Below are positions 18,017 to 25,128 of a DNA stretch of 64,000 nucleotides, one piece after another. The notes under the pieces are model-generated. The model worked only from the letters and a program-made list of their open reading frames with translations, did not search any database and was not told where the DNA came from. The translations under genes were made by a program, and so were the position numbers. The first letter of the stretch is position 1. Each line of letters starts with the position of its first letter. Source of the DNA: JALYGJ01 sp963781705 (GTDB lineage Bacteria; Chloroflexota; Limnocylindria; Limnocylindrales; CSP1-4); the NCBI GenBank assembly GCA_963781705.1, contig CAWAGP010000001.1:310001-374000 (forward strand). The letters are read 5' to 3'.

Positions 18017-19939
18017 CTAGGCCGTGCGGGTGACGATGGCGAGGATGTCGGGGCCGTACTGGTCGAGCTTGACCGGGCCCATGCCCTTGATGCGGCGTAG
18101 GGCGGCGAGCGAGGCGGGGCGCTCGGCGGCGATGGTCGCCAGCATCGCGTCGTGGGCAACGACATAGGCCGGCACGCCGTCCGCCTTTGCCCGTTCGCGG
18201 CGCCACAGTTGGAGTGCCTCGAGCAGGCCGCCGTCCGACGCTGAGCTCGACGGCGAGGTCGGCGGGCGCACCTCCGGCACGATGCGCACCTTGTGCGGGC
18301 GGATCTCGGCCAGGAAGCGCGACGGCTTGCGCGACCAGGAGATGGCGAGGTGCGTTCGGGCGCGGGTGATGCCGACGTAGAGCAGCCGGCGCTCCTCGGC
18401 CACCCCCTCGTCCGACTTGGCCTGGCGGATGGGCAACAACCCCTCCTCCACCTGCGGCAGGAAGACGGCGTCCCACTCGAGCCCCTTCGCCCGATGGTAG
18501 GTAAGCAGGTTGACACCGACGCCTTGCGCGGCTGCCTCGGCCGCGTCGCGGCGATCGACGTCGGCGATGAATTCAGCGGCTCCGGCGGCAGGGTTGGCGG
18601 CGACCAGGTCTTGCGCAATGGTCAGCAGCAGGTCGAGCGACGCGGCGCGTTCGCGGGCCTCCTCTCCGATCGTGTCGGCACCCAGCTCGTAGCCCAGGCG
18701 CTCGACGAACAGGGCGCGGACGGCGTCGACGAGCGCGGGGCCGGTCTGTTCGAGATGCGCTCGGCCCAGGAGTTGCCGCGCCTCGCGAACCTCGGCGCGC
18801 TGGTAGAAGCGCTGGCCGCGCACGGTGTACTCGATGCCCACCCGGGTCAGCGCATCCTCGATCGGCGGCAGTTGGGCGTTGATGCGCACGAGAACCGCGA
18901 TCTCCGATTTGGCCACGCCGCTGCCGATCAGCCGCCCGATGCCCCCGACCAGCCCGTTGACCTCGACCTCCGGGCCGGCGAAACGGTCGATGGTCGGCTC
19001 GGGGCCTTCTGATCCGGTGGTCGTCAGCGCGCCGCGCGGGCCGCCGGCGGTCAGTCGGTTGGCGAAAGCGAGGACCTGCGGGGTCGATCGGTAGTTCTGC
19101 GTCAGGGCGATCGTTCGGGCGCCCGGGTGCTTCTCGGCGAAGTGGAGCAGGTAGTCGGGCGTGGCGCCGGTGAAGGTGTAGATGGTCTGGTCGGGATCGC
19201 CCACCACGCATAGGTCGCGCGAGTCGCCCAGCCACAGCTCGAGCAGGCGCTCCTGGAGCGGGTTGGTGTCCTGGTACTCGTCGACGCTGAGCCAGGTTTT
19301 CTGGGTTTGCACGAGGTGCGCGGCGTCGGAGTCCGATTCCAGGAGGTCGACGGTGAGCGCGAGCATGTCCTCGAAGTCGACCCGGTGGGCGCGCTCCTTG
19401 GCGCGCTCGTAGCCGGCGTATGTACGCGCGAAGAGGTCGGCCGGGATGGGTGCGCGGTCCGCCGCTTCGGGGGTGTGCTCCCACTTGGCAGGTGGGATGC
19501 GGCGGACCTTGGCCCATTCGATCGCGTCGGCGATGTCCTTGCTTGGCGTGAAGCGGTAGTGGCCGGGCAGGCGCTGCGCGAGCGGTCGGATGAGCGGCAG
19601 CTTGGAGTCGAGCACCGCTGGTGGGTCGGCGCCGCCGTGGCGGCTGGGCCAGAAGTGGCGCAGCTGCCGGACGGCGTGCGAGTGGAAGGTTCTGGCCATC
19701 ACGCCGCTATGGCCCAGGGCGGCCATGCGCTCGACCATCTCGTGGGCGGCCTTGTCCGTGAACGTCACGAGCAGGATCTTGTTCGCCGCGACGACGCCCG
19801 TGTCGATCGCATACGCTGCGCGGCGGCTGATGACGCGCGTCTTGCCCGTGCCCGCGCCGGCAAGGATCACCAGCGGCCCGGAAGTCGCCTGAGCAGCCTC
19901 GCGCTGCGCAGGGTTCAGGTCATCCAGGAGGCGTGCCAA
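18017..19939 (-). CDS. UvrD/PcrA-family 3'-5' DNA helicase with C-terminal HRDC domain
   Basis: 640 aa from TTG 19939, preceded by GAGGTG at 8 bases. SF1A motifs: LNPAQREAA (Q motif), Walker A LAGAGTGKTR, motif Ia TFTDKAAHEM, DExx LSVDEYQDTN, motif III GDPDQTIYTFTGA, motif IV TQNYRST, motif V LTYHRAKGLEWDAVF and motif VI LLYVGITRARTHL. The last 80 residues (RERAKADGVPAYVVAHDAML, then LRRIKGMGPVKLDQYG) form an HRDC nucleic-acid-binding domain. This matches the UvrD2-type enzymes of high-GC bacteria. It is expected to unwind DNA during repair or replication restart. Confidence 0.92.
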   Translation of the reverse strand: MARLLDDLNPAQREAAQATSGPLVILAGAGTGKTRVISRRAAYAIDTGVVAANKILLVTFTDKAAHEMVERMAALGHSGVMARTFHSHAVRQLRHFWPSRHGGADPPAVLDSKLPLIRPLAQRLPGHYRFTPSKDIADAIEWAKVRRIPPAKWEHTPEAADRAPIPADLFARTYAGYERAKERAHRVDFEDMLALTVDLLESDSDAAHLVQTQKTWLSVDEYQDTNPLQERLLELWLGDSRDLCVVGDPDQTIYTFTGATPDYLLHFAEKHPGARTIALTQNYRSTPQVLAFANRLTAGGPRGALTTTGSEGPEPTIDRFAGPEVEVNGLVGGIGRLIGSGVAKSEIAVLVRINAQLPPIEDALTRVGIEYTVRGQRFYQRAEVREARQLLGRAHLEQTGPALVDAVRALFVERLGYELGADTIGEEARERAASLDLLLTIAQDLVAANPAAGAAEFIADVDRRDAAEAAAQGVGVNLLTYHRAKGLEWDAVFLPQVEEGLLPIRQAKSDEGVAEERRLLYVGITRARTHLAISWSRKPSRFLAEIRPHKVRIVPEVRPPTSPSSSASDGGLLEALQLWRRERAKADGVPAYVVAHDAMLATIAAERPASLAALRRIKGMGPVKLDQYGPDILAIVTRTA

Positions 19940-19954
19940 CTGTCTGTCACCTCG

Positions 19955-20212
19955 CTACCGGTACACGTCGCGGCGATGGCCGATCTTGACGACGGTGACG
20001 GCCAGGAGTCCGTCGTCAATCTCATAAAGGATCCGCAGGCTCCCTTGCCGAATGCGGTACTTCTCCTCGCCACTGAGCTTCTCGCAGCCGATCGGGCGTG
20101 GGTCACCGGCGAGCGCCCGAATGCGCGCGACGACTCGCCTACGGTCCCCGACGTTCAACCCTTCGAGCTCTTTGGCGGCCGACCGCTTGATCCCGACGCT
20201 ATAGCCCGCCAC
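19955..20212 (-). CDS. relE: RelE/ParE-family mRNA interferase toxin
   Basis: 85 aa. The small alpha/beta toxin fold is clear: YSVGIKRSAAKELEGL, IRALAGDPRPIGCEKLSGEE, YRIRQGSLRILYEI and VVKIGHRRDVYR. The basic C-terminal IGHRRDVYR and the internal Arg of YRIRQG correspond to the catalytic/RNA-binding residues of RelE. It overlaps its RHH antitoxin gene by 14 bp, and the pair lies directly behind another toxin-antitoxin pair on the same strand. Confidence 0.88.
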   Translation of the reverse strand: MAGYSVGIKRSAAKELEGLNVGDRRRVVARIRALAGDPRPIGCEKLSGEEKYRIRQGSLRILYEIDDGLLAVTVVKIGHRRDVYR

Positions 20213-20438
20213 GGCTCTTCAGGTCAGCGACGAAGTCTTCGAAGGCGAGCGTGGGCTCGGACGCTCTTTCGCGGAAGGCAGCCAGGTCTTCGGCATCCTC
20301 GGCCAGGGACCTCCGAACAGCCTGGTTGACGAGATCCGACACACTCTGGTCGGTCTCGGCTGCCTTCAGCCTCAGCGCCTTGTGCACTGGCTCCTCGAAA
20401 TAGACTGTCGCTCGTTTGGCCATCGTGCGAGTCACCAT
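20199..20438 (-). CDS. ribbon-helix-helix antitoxin (RelB/CopG-like)
   Basis: 79 aa from ATG 20438; a second in-frame ATG at 20423 would give AKRATVYFEEPVHKALRLKA at the N-terminus. The beta-ribbon RATVYF followed by two helices (VHKALRLKAAETDQSVSDLV) is the RHH operator-binding fold, and the C-terminal half is an acidic toxin-binding helix. It starts 31 bp after the upstream PIN gene, so it may be co-transcribed with it. It overlaps relE by 14 bp. Confidence 0.85.
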   Translation of the reverse strand: MVTRTMAKRATVYFEEPVHKALRLKAAETDQSVSDLVNQAVRRSLAEDAEDLAAFRERASEPTLAFEDFVADLKSRGGL

Positions 20439-20439
20439 A

Positions 20440-20472
20440 ACGTCAAGACGTCAGAAGAGTCAACGGACGTCA
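20440..20472. promoter_or_regulatory. cluster of three ACGTCA elements before the RHH antitoxin
   Basis: ACGTCA occurs at 20440-20445, 20448-20453 and 20467-20472; the latter two are GACGTCA with a palindromic GACGTC core. They fill the 31-bp gap between the PIN stop and the RHH antitoxin start, where an antitoxin operator is expected. No good -10 is seen. Confidence 0.4.
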
Positions 20473-20865
20473 TGCCGGCTTCTCGCGACGGACCGTCTGG
20501 ACTCGATCGATCGAGCGGTCGAACGAGGCGACGGCGCGAATACCGGTCCGTTCGGCGCTGGCGACGAGGTACGCCTCCGCGAAGTCGAGTCCGTTGACGT
20601 CGTAGATCTCGACGGCTCGCTGGAGCAGCTCCGGGTCGGTCGTCCGAACGGCTGGTAGGCCGAGGATGGCGCGCAGACTCAGCGCGACCTGCGCACGAGG
20701 AGCCTTGTATACCGACCCAAGAACGTAGGCAACTTCCGCAACGATCAGATCCGAGAGCAGCAGCTCGCCAGCCGCCGCCAGGTAGCGCGACGCGGCGGCG
20801 GCCTGATCTGCTGGGTAGCCCGTCAGATGGCGGACAAAGACGTTGGTGTCGACGAAGGCGCTCAA
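20470..20865 (-). CDS. vapC: PIN-domain toxin (VapC-like)
   Basis: 131 aa. FVDTNVFVRHLTGYPADQA carries the first Asp, SDLIVAEVAYVL the Glu, and GLDFAEAYLVASAERTGI with VASFDRSID the remaining acidic residues, so the four-residue PIN nuclease site is complete. It overlaps the AbrB-type antitoxin by 4 bp and precedes the RHH/RelE pair by 31 bp. Likely an RNase inhibited by the AbrB-like partner. Confidence 0.88.
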   Translation of the reverse strand: MSAFVDTNVFVRHLTGYPADQAAAASRYLAAAGELLLSDLIVAEVAYVLGSVYKAPRAQVALSLRAILGLPAVRTTDPELLQRAVEIYDVNGLDFAEAYLVASAERTGIRAVASFDRSIDRVQTVRREKPA

Positions 20866-21122
20866 CGGCGCACGGGATGGCGTTTGCCGAAGTACTGGCG
20901 ACGCGCTTCGCTCCTGATCTCCGCCCAGGGCTTGCCGCGCACGGCGGCCGGAACGGAGATCGATCCTGCGAGCGAGAGGAGGTCCGGCGTCCGCGCGAGT
21001 ACTGCTCGATCGCCCTCGACCCGAAACACCACTGCATCCCCGTCGGCGAGCGACAGGGCATCACGCACCGACTTGGGAATGGTGACCTGTCCCTTCGATG
21101 TCATTCGAGCCGACACTTCCAC
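20862..21122 (-). CDS. AbrB/MazE-family antitoxin
   Basis: 86 aa from GTG 21122, which has AAGGAG eight bases upstream; GTG 21131 is an alternative that adds three residues. The swapped-hairpin DNA-binding domain is seen as VSARMTSKGQVTIPKSVRDA, then LADGDAVVFRVEGDRAVLA. The C-terminal part (AVRGKPWAEIRSEARRQYFG) is the toxin-binding tail. It overlaps the PIN toxin gene by 4 bp. Confidence 0.87.
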   Translation of the reverse strand: MEVSARMTSKGQVTIPKSVRDALSLADGDAVVFRVEGDRAVLARTPDLLSLAGSISVPAAVRGKPWAEIRSEARRQYFGKRHPVRR

Positions 21123-21132
21123 AGCGAGCACT

Positions 21133-21156
21133 CCTTACATATCGTGCGCTGTAAGG
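21133..21156. promoter_or_regulatory. inverted repeat upstream of the AbrB antitoxin
   Basis: CCTTACA and TGTAAGG are perfect complements separated by 10 bp. They lie directly upstream of the AbrB-type antitoxin; the left copy overlaps its Shine-Dalgarno sequence. It is probably the operator of this toxin-antitoxin operon. Confidence 0.5.
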
Positions 21157-21286
21157 ATACGCCCACAGCCTTCATTGTCGGCAGTGCAACTTACCGGCGG
21201 CTTATTCCGAACCCACTCAAGGGGGGCCACAGTCTGGGTAGCCTCGGCGGGGTCCATTCGGCAGCGAGGGGCTGCAGCAAAGCAGC

Positions 21287-21292
21287 TATACT
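21287..21292 (+). promoter_or_regulatory. -10 (TATACT) of an AbrB antitoxin gene
   Basis: TATACT is followed by 7 nt and then ATG 21300. No ribosome binding site fits in between, so the message is probably leaderless. Confidence 0.5.
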
Positions 21293-21299
21293 GCAATGC

Positions 21300-21599
21300 A
21301 TGCGCACTCATCTTCTCAGCGTGCAGTCTCGCGGCACCGTCGCGCTCCCGGCAGACCTGCGGCGCCGTCTTCATCTGGACCAGCAGAACTCGCAGGTCCG
21401 GCTGATCGAGCGCGACGATGGGCGCATCGAACTCGTGCCCGTGGTCGCGGTTCCGGCGGACCAGGCATGGTTCTGGGCGGATCGCTGGCAGGCAATGGAG
21501 CGTGAGGCCGATGCCGACGTTGCAGCAGGCCGGACGACCGTCGTCGATGGCTCCACCGGCCTCATGGATCTCTTTGCCGCCGATGATGCGGGCAAGTGA
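21300..21599 (+). CDS. AbrB/MazE-family antitoxin
   Basis: 99 aa from ATG 21300, chosen because TATACT lies just before it; the frame is open farther upstream without support. VQSRGTVALPADLRRRLHLD followed by SQVRLIERDDGRIELVPV is the AbrB swapped hairpin, with ALPADLRRRL as a variant of the usual TIPKxxRxxL. The C-terminal part is acidic (EREADADVAAGRTTVVDG). It overlaps the next gene, a RelE-like toxin, by 4 bp. AbrB-RelE pairing is less common than AbrB-MazF or AbrB-VapC. Confidence 0.8.
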   Translation: MRTHLLSVQSRGTVALPADLRRRLHLDQQNSQVRLIERDDGRIELVPVVAVPADQAWFWADRWQAMEREADADVAAGRTTVVDGSTGLMDLFAADDAGK

Positions 21600-21904
21600 A
21601 GTTCGAGGTCACCGCCAGCTTCCGAGCCGATAGGAAGCGCCTCTCCAGGCAAGAGCGGGACCTAGTAGCCGAAGTCCTTCCTGCATTCGTCGAGGCATGT
21701 GACCGATACGCCGCCAATCCAGCTGCCGGCTGGCCGGGTTCCCTGAGGGTCAGGGACGTCGAGGGGGCGCCCGGAATCTGCGAGGTCACCTTCAACTTCT
21801 CGGGGCCGGATGTCAGAGCGACCTTCGAGTGGGTCCAGATCGACGGTGTGCTCGCGGTGCGATGGCGGCGTATCGGCGGACACGGGATCTTCAAGAACCC
21901 GTAA
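21596..21904 (+). CDS. RelE/YafQ-like toxin
   Basis: 102 aa from GTG 21596 (GTGA overlap with the antitoxin stop). FEVTASFRADRKRLSRQERD, then VEACDRYAANPAAGWPGSLR and WRRIGGHGIFKNP follow the RelE-superfamily layout: helix hairpin, four-stranded sheet and a C-terminal His-containing strand. VRATFEWVQIDGVLAVRWRR gives the central strands. It would be an mRNA-cleaving or otherwise growth-inhibiting toxin. The family is inferred from pattern and gene order. Confidence 0.72.
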   Translation: MKFEVTASFRADRKRLSRQERDLVAEVLPAFVEACDRYAANPAAGWPGSLRVRDVEGAPGICEVTFNFSGPDVRATFEWVQIDGVLAVRWRRIGGHGIFKNP

Positions 21905-21934
21905 GCATCCGGCCGTTCACCGGGTCAACCGCGG

Positions 21935-22315
21935 CTAGGGCGTGCGGATCTTCCAGTAGGAGTCCTTGCGCGCGACCTTGTCGCCGTCGAACGTCCACAG
22001 GTCGCAGCCGCGGACCTCGATCCGCTCGCCGGCCGTGCTGGTGCCGCTCAGCAGCCACTCCGACGCGCCGCGATCGCCGGACACGAAATGGCTGTCGTGC
22101 GTGTAGCGGACGTCCGGGATACCGTCGAACCGATCGGCGAATGCTGCCCGAACGGCGTCCTTGCCCACCACCCGGCGGCCGTACGCCTGCGGGCCGCTCG
22201 GCGTCTCGAAGACGCAGTCGTCGGTGAAGTGGGCCATGATCCGGTCCAGGTCGTGCGTGTCGAAGCTCGTCGCGATCTCGCGCAGCACGCGCATCTTCGT
22301 GTCGTCGTCATCCAT
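21935..22315 (-). CDS. SnoaL/NTF2-like protein (ketosteroid-isomerase fold)
   Basis: 126 aa from ATG 22315. The longer frame adds 20 residues with no support, whereas TATGCT-N6-ATG marks this start. ATSFDTHDLDRIMAHFTDDC, FAD(R)FDGIPDVRYTHDSHFV and SGTSTAGERIEVRGCDLWTF show the cone-shaped NTF2 fold of SnoaL-like proteins. Such proteins are small cyclases, isomerases or binding proteins. The substrate is unknown. Confidence 0.8.
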   Translation of the reverse strand: MDDDDTKMRVLREIATSFDTHDLDRIMAHFTDDCVFETPSGPQAYGRRVVGKDAVRAAFADRFDGIPDVRYTHDSHFVSGDRGASEWLLSGTSTAGERIEVRGCDLWTFDGDKVARKDSYWKIRTP

Positions 22316-22321
22316 CGACCG

Positions 22322-22327
22322 AGCATA
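22322..22327 (-). promoter_or_regulatory. leaderless-type -10 (TATGCT) of the SnoaL-like gene
   Basis: On the minus strand TATGCT is followed by CGGTCG and ATG 22315. The exact 6-nt spacing marks a leaderless start. Confidence 0.5.
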
Positions 22328-22401
22328 GGGCCATGGGGGCCCGATCGGGGCTAGGGACGCGCTCCGATCATGCATCAGGAGCGCACAACGACGCAGCCAG
22401 T

Positions 22402-23349
22402 CTACTCGCGCAGGAATACATCGCTCCGGTGGTACGCCAGTGCGTCGGGGTGCGGCCAGGACGCGCGATTACCAGGCAAGATCAGCTGGCGGCCCGGCCT
22501 CAGAACCAGCGCCGAGGATCCATCGGGCGACCTGATCATCGATGGCTCAAGATGCGGTGAGGTGACTAGGACTGGGCGTCCACCCTCATAGGCAATTGTG
22601 AAGAGTCCACGGTCGAACATCCGATGCAGCGTCGGGGTGAGGGCCAAACCATTCGTGACAGAGTCCGGGCCATTCGCCCAAACAGGCTTGATGTGGGCGG
22701 CGTCGAGAAGGCCGAACATCCGTGATGGAGACTGCGTGCCCATAGTGAAGCCGGTCACTGCACACCGGCGGCCGTAGGTTGCCAGGACATCGTCTCGAAA
22801 TCTCGCCTCGCGTTGAGCTGTCGCCACGAGCCGTGTTGCACGTTCCTGGACTTGGAGTGCTGACCCGGCATCGTCTGTCGCAACTGGATAACCAGCCTCC
22901 GTGTCCAGATCGAAGGCGAAGCCGAAGGTGAAGATGGTCGCTAGATCAGCATCGCTGAGCTCCCTGACAGCGCGGCCGAACGTCGCAACGTTACGCGGCC
23001 GCCCGGGCGCGTAAGCCCGTATCCATTCCTCGATCGGTTCACCATTAAGAGTTCGAGGAACCGGTCGTGAGAAGTCCCTATAGCGGTCTTCGTAGTGAAC
23101 CGTCCATAAGGGCTGACCTCTGGCACTGCTACGGGAACTCCGCTCTGGCCCTGACCGCAGGTTGACCCAGCCCACGTACGCCATCCGTCCGCTGCCGTCA
23201 TTCCCTCGCGGCTCGTAGATAACAGCCACCATGGGCTCGCCGTGTAGGAGTGGCTCAAAGAAGCGCAGGTAGCGGGACGGGAATTCGTAGCTACTTGGCG
23301 AGTCCTCATAGTCACTGCCGGTGAACGACTCGAGGACGATCGCCTTCAC
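22402..23349 (-). CDS. HNH endonuclease family protein (restriction-type)
   Basis: 315 aa from GTG 23349, which follows TAGGCT-N6. The N-terminal 150 residues are a beta-rich domain (SYEFPSRYLRFFEPL, then MVAVIYEPRG) like the DNA-reading modules in COG3440 putative restriction endonucleases. The C-terminal half is an HNH nuclease: ATYGRRCAVTGF (zinc/first strand), LLDAAHIKPVW with the catalytic His and NGLALTPTLHRMFDRGLFTI. No methyltransferase lies beside it, so it may cut modified DNA or act alone. It lies within the toxin-antitoxin island. Confidence 0.82.
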   Translation of the reverse strand: MKAIVLESFTGSDYEDSPSSYEFPSRYLRFFEPLLHGEPMVAVIYEPRGNDGSGRMAYVGWVNLRSGPERSSRSSARGQPLWTVHYEDRYRDFSRPVPRTLNGEPIEEWIRAYAPGRPRNVATFGRAVRELSDADLATIFTFGFAFDLDTEAGYPVATDDAGSALQVQERATRLVATAQREARFRDDVLATYGRRCAVTGFTMGTQSPSRMFGLLDAAHIKPVWANGPDSVTNGLALTPTLHRMFDRGLFTIAYEGGRPVLVTSPHLEPSMIRSPDGSSALVLRPGRQLILPGNRASWPHPDALAYHRSDVFLRE

Positions 23350-23355
23350 GTGGAG

Positions 23356-23361
23356 AGCCTA
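23356..23361 (-). promoter_or_regulatory. leaderless-type -10 (TAGGCT) of the HNH gene
   Basis: On the minus strand TAGGCT-CTCCAC-GTG 23349 fits the TANNNT-N6-start rule and supports the GTG start. Confidence 0.5.
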
Positions 23362-23570
23362 CCGGAAGTGGAATCCCCTTGGCGGCCGATGGGATGAAGC
23401 CAGCGGCATGGCGATGTCTGCACGGACTCGGGCGAGCGTCTGATCTCCGGTCTAGTCGAACGTCCTGGCCCAGTTTGATTGGCGCCGACGACGACGCGCT
23501 GGCCAATGCCCTGAGAAGCGGCCGGCTTTCGCGCATGGCGGGGCGAACTCGACGCCGTCCACATCGACCG

Positions 23571-23762
23571 TTACAGGAACGTCAGCTGGCCGGCGACCCA
23601 GCGCCCGAACGCCTCGGCCGCCCCCGACAGCAGAAGCGCGTACAACACCGCGATCGCGATAGCCGCAAAGACGAGATCGACAACTATGCCCCTTGCCGCT
23701 CGTCGTACCCGCCTCGATCGTGCCACGACCGTAAGAAACGGCACGCGGCAATCGGCCGACAT
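23571..23762 (-). CDS. small single-pass membrane protein (hypothetical)
   Basis: 63 aa from ATG 23762; a GTG at 23726 would give a shorter form. After a basic segment (RSRRVRRAARG) comes one clear hydrophobic helix, VVDLVFAAIAIAVLYALLL, and a short amphipathic tail. The positive-inside rule predicts a cytoplasmic N-terminus. No family is recognised. The hydrophobic pattern is the only evidence of coding. Confidence 0.35.
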   Translation of the reverse strand: MSADCRVPFLTVVARSRRVRRAARGIVVDLVFAAIAIAVLYALLLSGAAEAFGRWVAGQLTFL

Positions 23763-23863
23763 GACCTGGAAGTACGTCTCTCCGCGATCACATCGACCAC
23801 AGCCCCTGACTGGTACCCGTGCCGGAGGGACAGAATCATCGGCTTGAGGCGCGCACGCGCTGT

Positions 23864-23869
23864 TAGCGT
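23864..23869 (+). promoter_or_regulatory. leaderless-type -10 (TAGCGT)
   Basis: TAGCGT-GTCCCG-GTG 23876 matches the TANNNT-N6-start rule and points to an otherwise inconspicuous small gene. Confidence 0.4.
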
Positions 23870-23875
23870 GTCCCG

Positions 23876-24062
23876 GTGAAGTCGCGCCGCGCGAGGGTTG
23901 CTGACAAGCTGCGCTCCCTGTGGAAGCGCGGCCGGGCCGCGTGGCGTGACCGACCGACGCGGCGGCGGCGCGATCGACGACACGGCGTTGCCCAGCGGTT
24001 ACGCCGCCCGTCAGCGCCGCGGCACTCGCTACGTTCGCAATCTCTGGCACATGCCCTTCTAG
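23876..24062 (+). CDS. small basic protein, apparent frameshift (hypothetical)
   Basis: The GTG at 23876 sits behind a leaderless-type -10. The first frame reads MKSRRARVADKLRSLWKRGR. After about 23960, inside a CGG-repeat run, the frame becomes Arg-rich noise, whereas the +1 frame gives GAIDDTALPSGYAARQRRGT, then RYVRNLWHMPF and stop TAG 24060-24062. Joined, this would be a roughly 61-residue basic protein. It would end 4 bp inside the convergent neighbour. No family is recognised. Confidence 0.3.
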
Positions 24063-24526
24063 AGCGGCGGACCGATAACCGGCTCGTACACCGCCCAGAA
24101 GCGCGCGAACTCCTTCTCCCCGATGTACGGCCGACTCAGCACGACGCCCAGCGCTCCGCAGGCTGCATCGACGAAGCCGGCCTCGTGGGCGGGCCCGAGC
24201 ACTTCCACCTTTGACGCTTCGTGCTGGCCGTCCCAGGCGTTGACCGACGCGACGTGCTCGATCGTGCGGACGGCCTCACCGGTCTGGGCGGCGTAATCGG
24301 CCGCGGCCTTCCTGGCAATCGTCTTGGCCACGGTGCGCAGCTCGAACCAGGATTCGCGCAGGCCTTCATCAGCCAGGACGCTGGCGAGCGCCTCCTCGGC
24401 CGGGTCGAGCGTGGGCGAGCCGGCGTGGGCATCCTGGAGCGACTTCCAGTCGGCCGCGGACAGCTCGCGCAGCTTCCCCAGCAGCCATTCGACCTGGGCC
24501 GTGTTCCGGCCGTATGCGTCAGCCAT
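24059..24526 (-). CDS. hypothetical protein
   Basis: 155 aa from ATG 24526 behind TAGGCT-N6. Mostly alpha-helical and soluble: TAQVEWLLGKLRELSAADWK, PAEEALASVLADEGLRESWF and ARKAAADYAAQTGEAVRTIE. The C-terminal part VDAACGALGVVLSRPYIGEK followed by FARFWAVYEPVIGPPL looks conserved. The composition is that of a real cytoplasmic protein. I do not recognise the family. It lies 9 bp downstream of the cupin gene on the same strand but has its own promoter-like element. Confidence 0.65.
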   Translation of the reverse strand: MADAYGRNTAQVEWLLGKLRELSAADWKSLQDAHAGSPTLDPAEEALASVLADEGLRESWFELRTVAKTIARKAAADYAAQTGEAVRTIEHVASVNAWDGQHEASKVEVLGPAHEAGFVDAACGALGVVLSRPYIGEKEFARFWAVYEPVIGPPL

Positions 24527-24532
24527 GCGAAA

Positions 24533-24538
24533 AGCCTA
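24533..24538 (-). promoter_or_regulatory. leaderless-type -10 (TAGGCT) of a hypothetical gene
   Basis: Minus strand TAGGCT-TTTCGC-ATG 24526. The element lies at the very end of the upstream cupin gene, so this gene can be transcribed on its own. Confidence 0.45.
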
Positions 24539-24970
24539 TGCCAGGCGATCCTCGATCACCGCCTCGAGTGACGGCAGCAGGACGACGCTCTCCTGCTCGT
24601 TCGGGTCGGTCCTCGCCAGCACGGCGAACGCCTCGACGCTGCCGGTATTGATCGGCACGTGCGGGCAATCGGCCGGGATGTACAGGTAGTCGCCCGCCTG
24701 CATCTCGGTCCGATGCGCGAGGCCCGGCCCGTGGAGGACCGACACGTTCCCCTCGATTAGGTAGATCGCCGTCTCGTGGCTCGCGTGCAGATGGGTCTTG
24801 GCGCGTCCACCGGCCGGGATGCGCAGGACGTGCAGGCACAGCCCAACTGCCCCGGTGTTGTCCGCGAAGATGCCCTCCCCGTACGTGAGCCCCTGCTTGC
24901 CCTCGTAGGTGCGCCCGGTACGCACGAGAACAGCCTCGCCTGATCCTGCCGGTTCGTGATTCATGTCCAT
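24536..24970 (-). CDS. cupin-domain protein
   Basis: 144 aa. Cupin motif 1 is KTHLHASHETAIYLIEGNVS, with two His, a Glu and a further Gly; motif 2 is DYLYIPADCPHVPINTG with the last metal-binding His. The single beta-barrel suggests a small metal-dependent enzyme or sugar/metal sensor. ATG 24970 has GGGAGG six bases upstream. Function beyond the fold cannot be deduced. Confidence 0.85.
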   Translation of the reverse strand: MDMNHEPAGSGEAVLVRTGRTYEGKQGLTYGEGIFADNTGAVGLCLHVLRIPAGGRAKTHLHASHETAIYLIEGNVSVLHGPGLAHRTEMQAGDYLYIPADCPHVPINTGSVEAFAVLARTDPNEQESVVLLPSLEAVIEDRLA

Positions 24971-25128
24971 GTCTTTCCTCCCCGGAAGGGACTACGGTGG
25001 TCCGAGCCGATGTAGGTGATAGCGCAAGACTGCCGCTGCTGTGGCAGACCGCGTCGGGCAATGCTCGCGCGGAAGGTCGTCGACGAAATGAATCCACCGA
25101 TCCACGGTTTGCTGACGTGACCCACGGC

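Larger units (their letters stand above)
23350..23875. other. 526-bp stretch with little coding support
   Basis: Open frames exist on both strands, but all but one have the composition of chance frames in GC-rich DNA. The one segment that looks like protein is the short minus-strand membrane peptide at 23571-23762. The rest may be decayed sequence. Confidence 0.35.

Noticed and set aside
23379..23879. A plus-strand frame of 166 codons between the HNH gene and the small basic gene
   Set aside because: The translation is Arg/Ser-rich with no fold-like pattern; the opposite strand has a better candidate (membrane helix).
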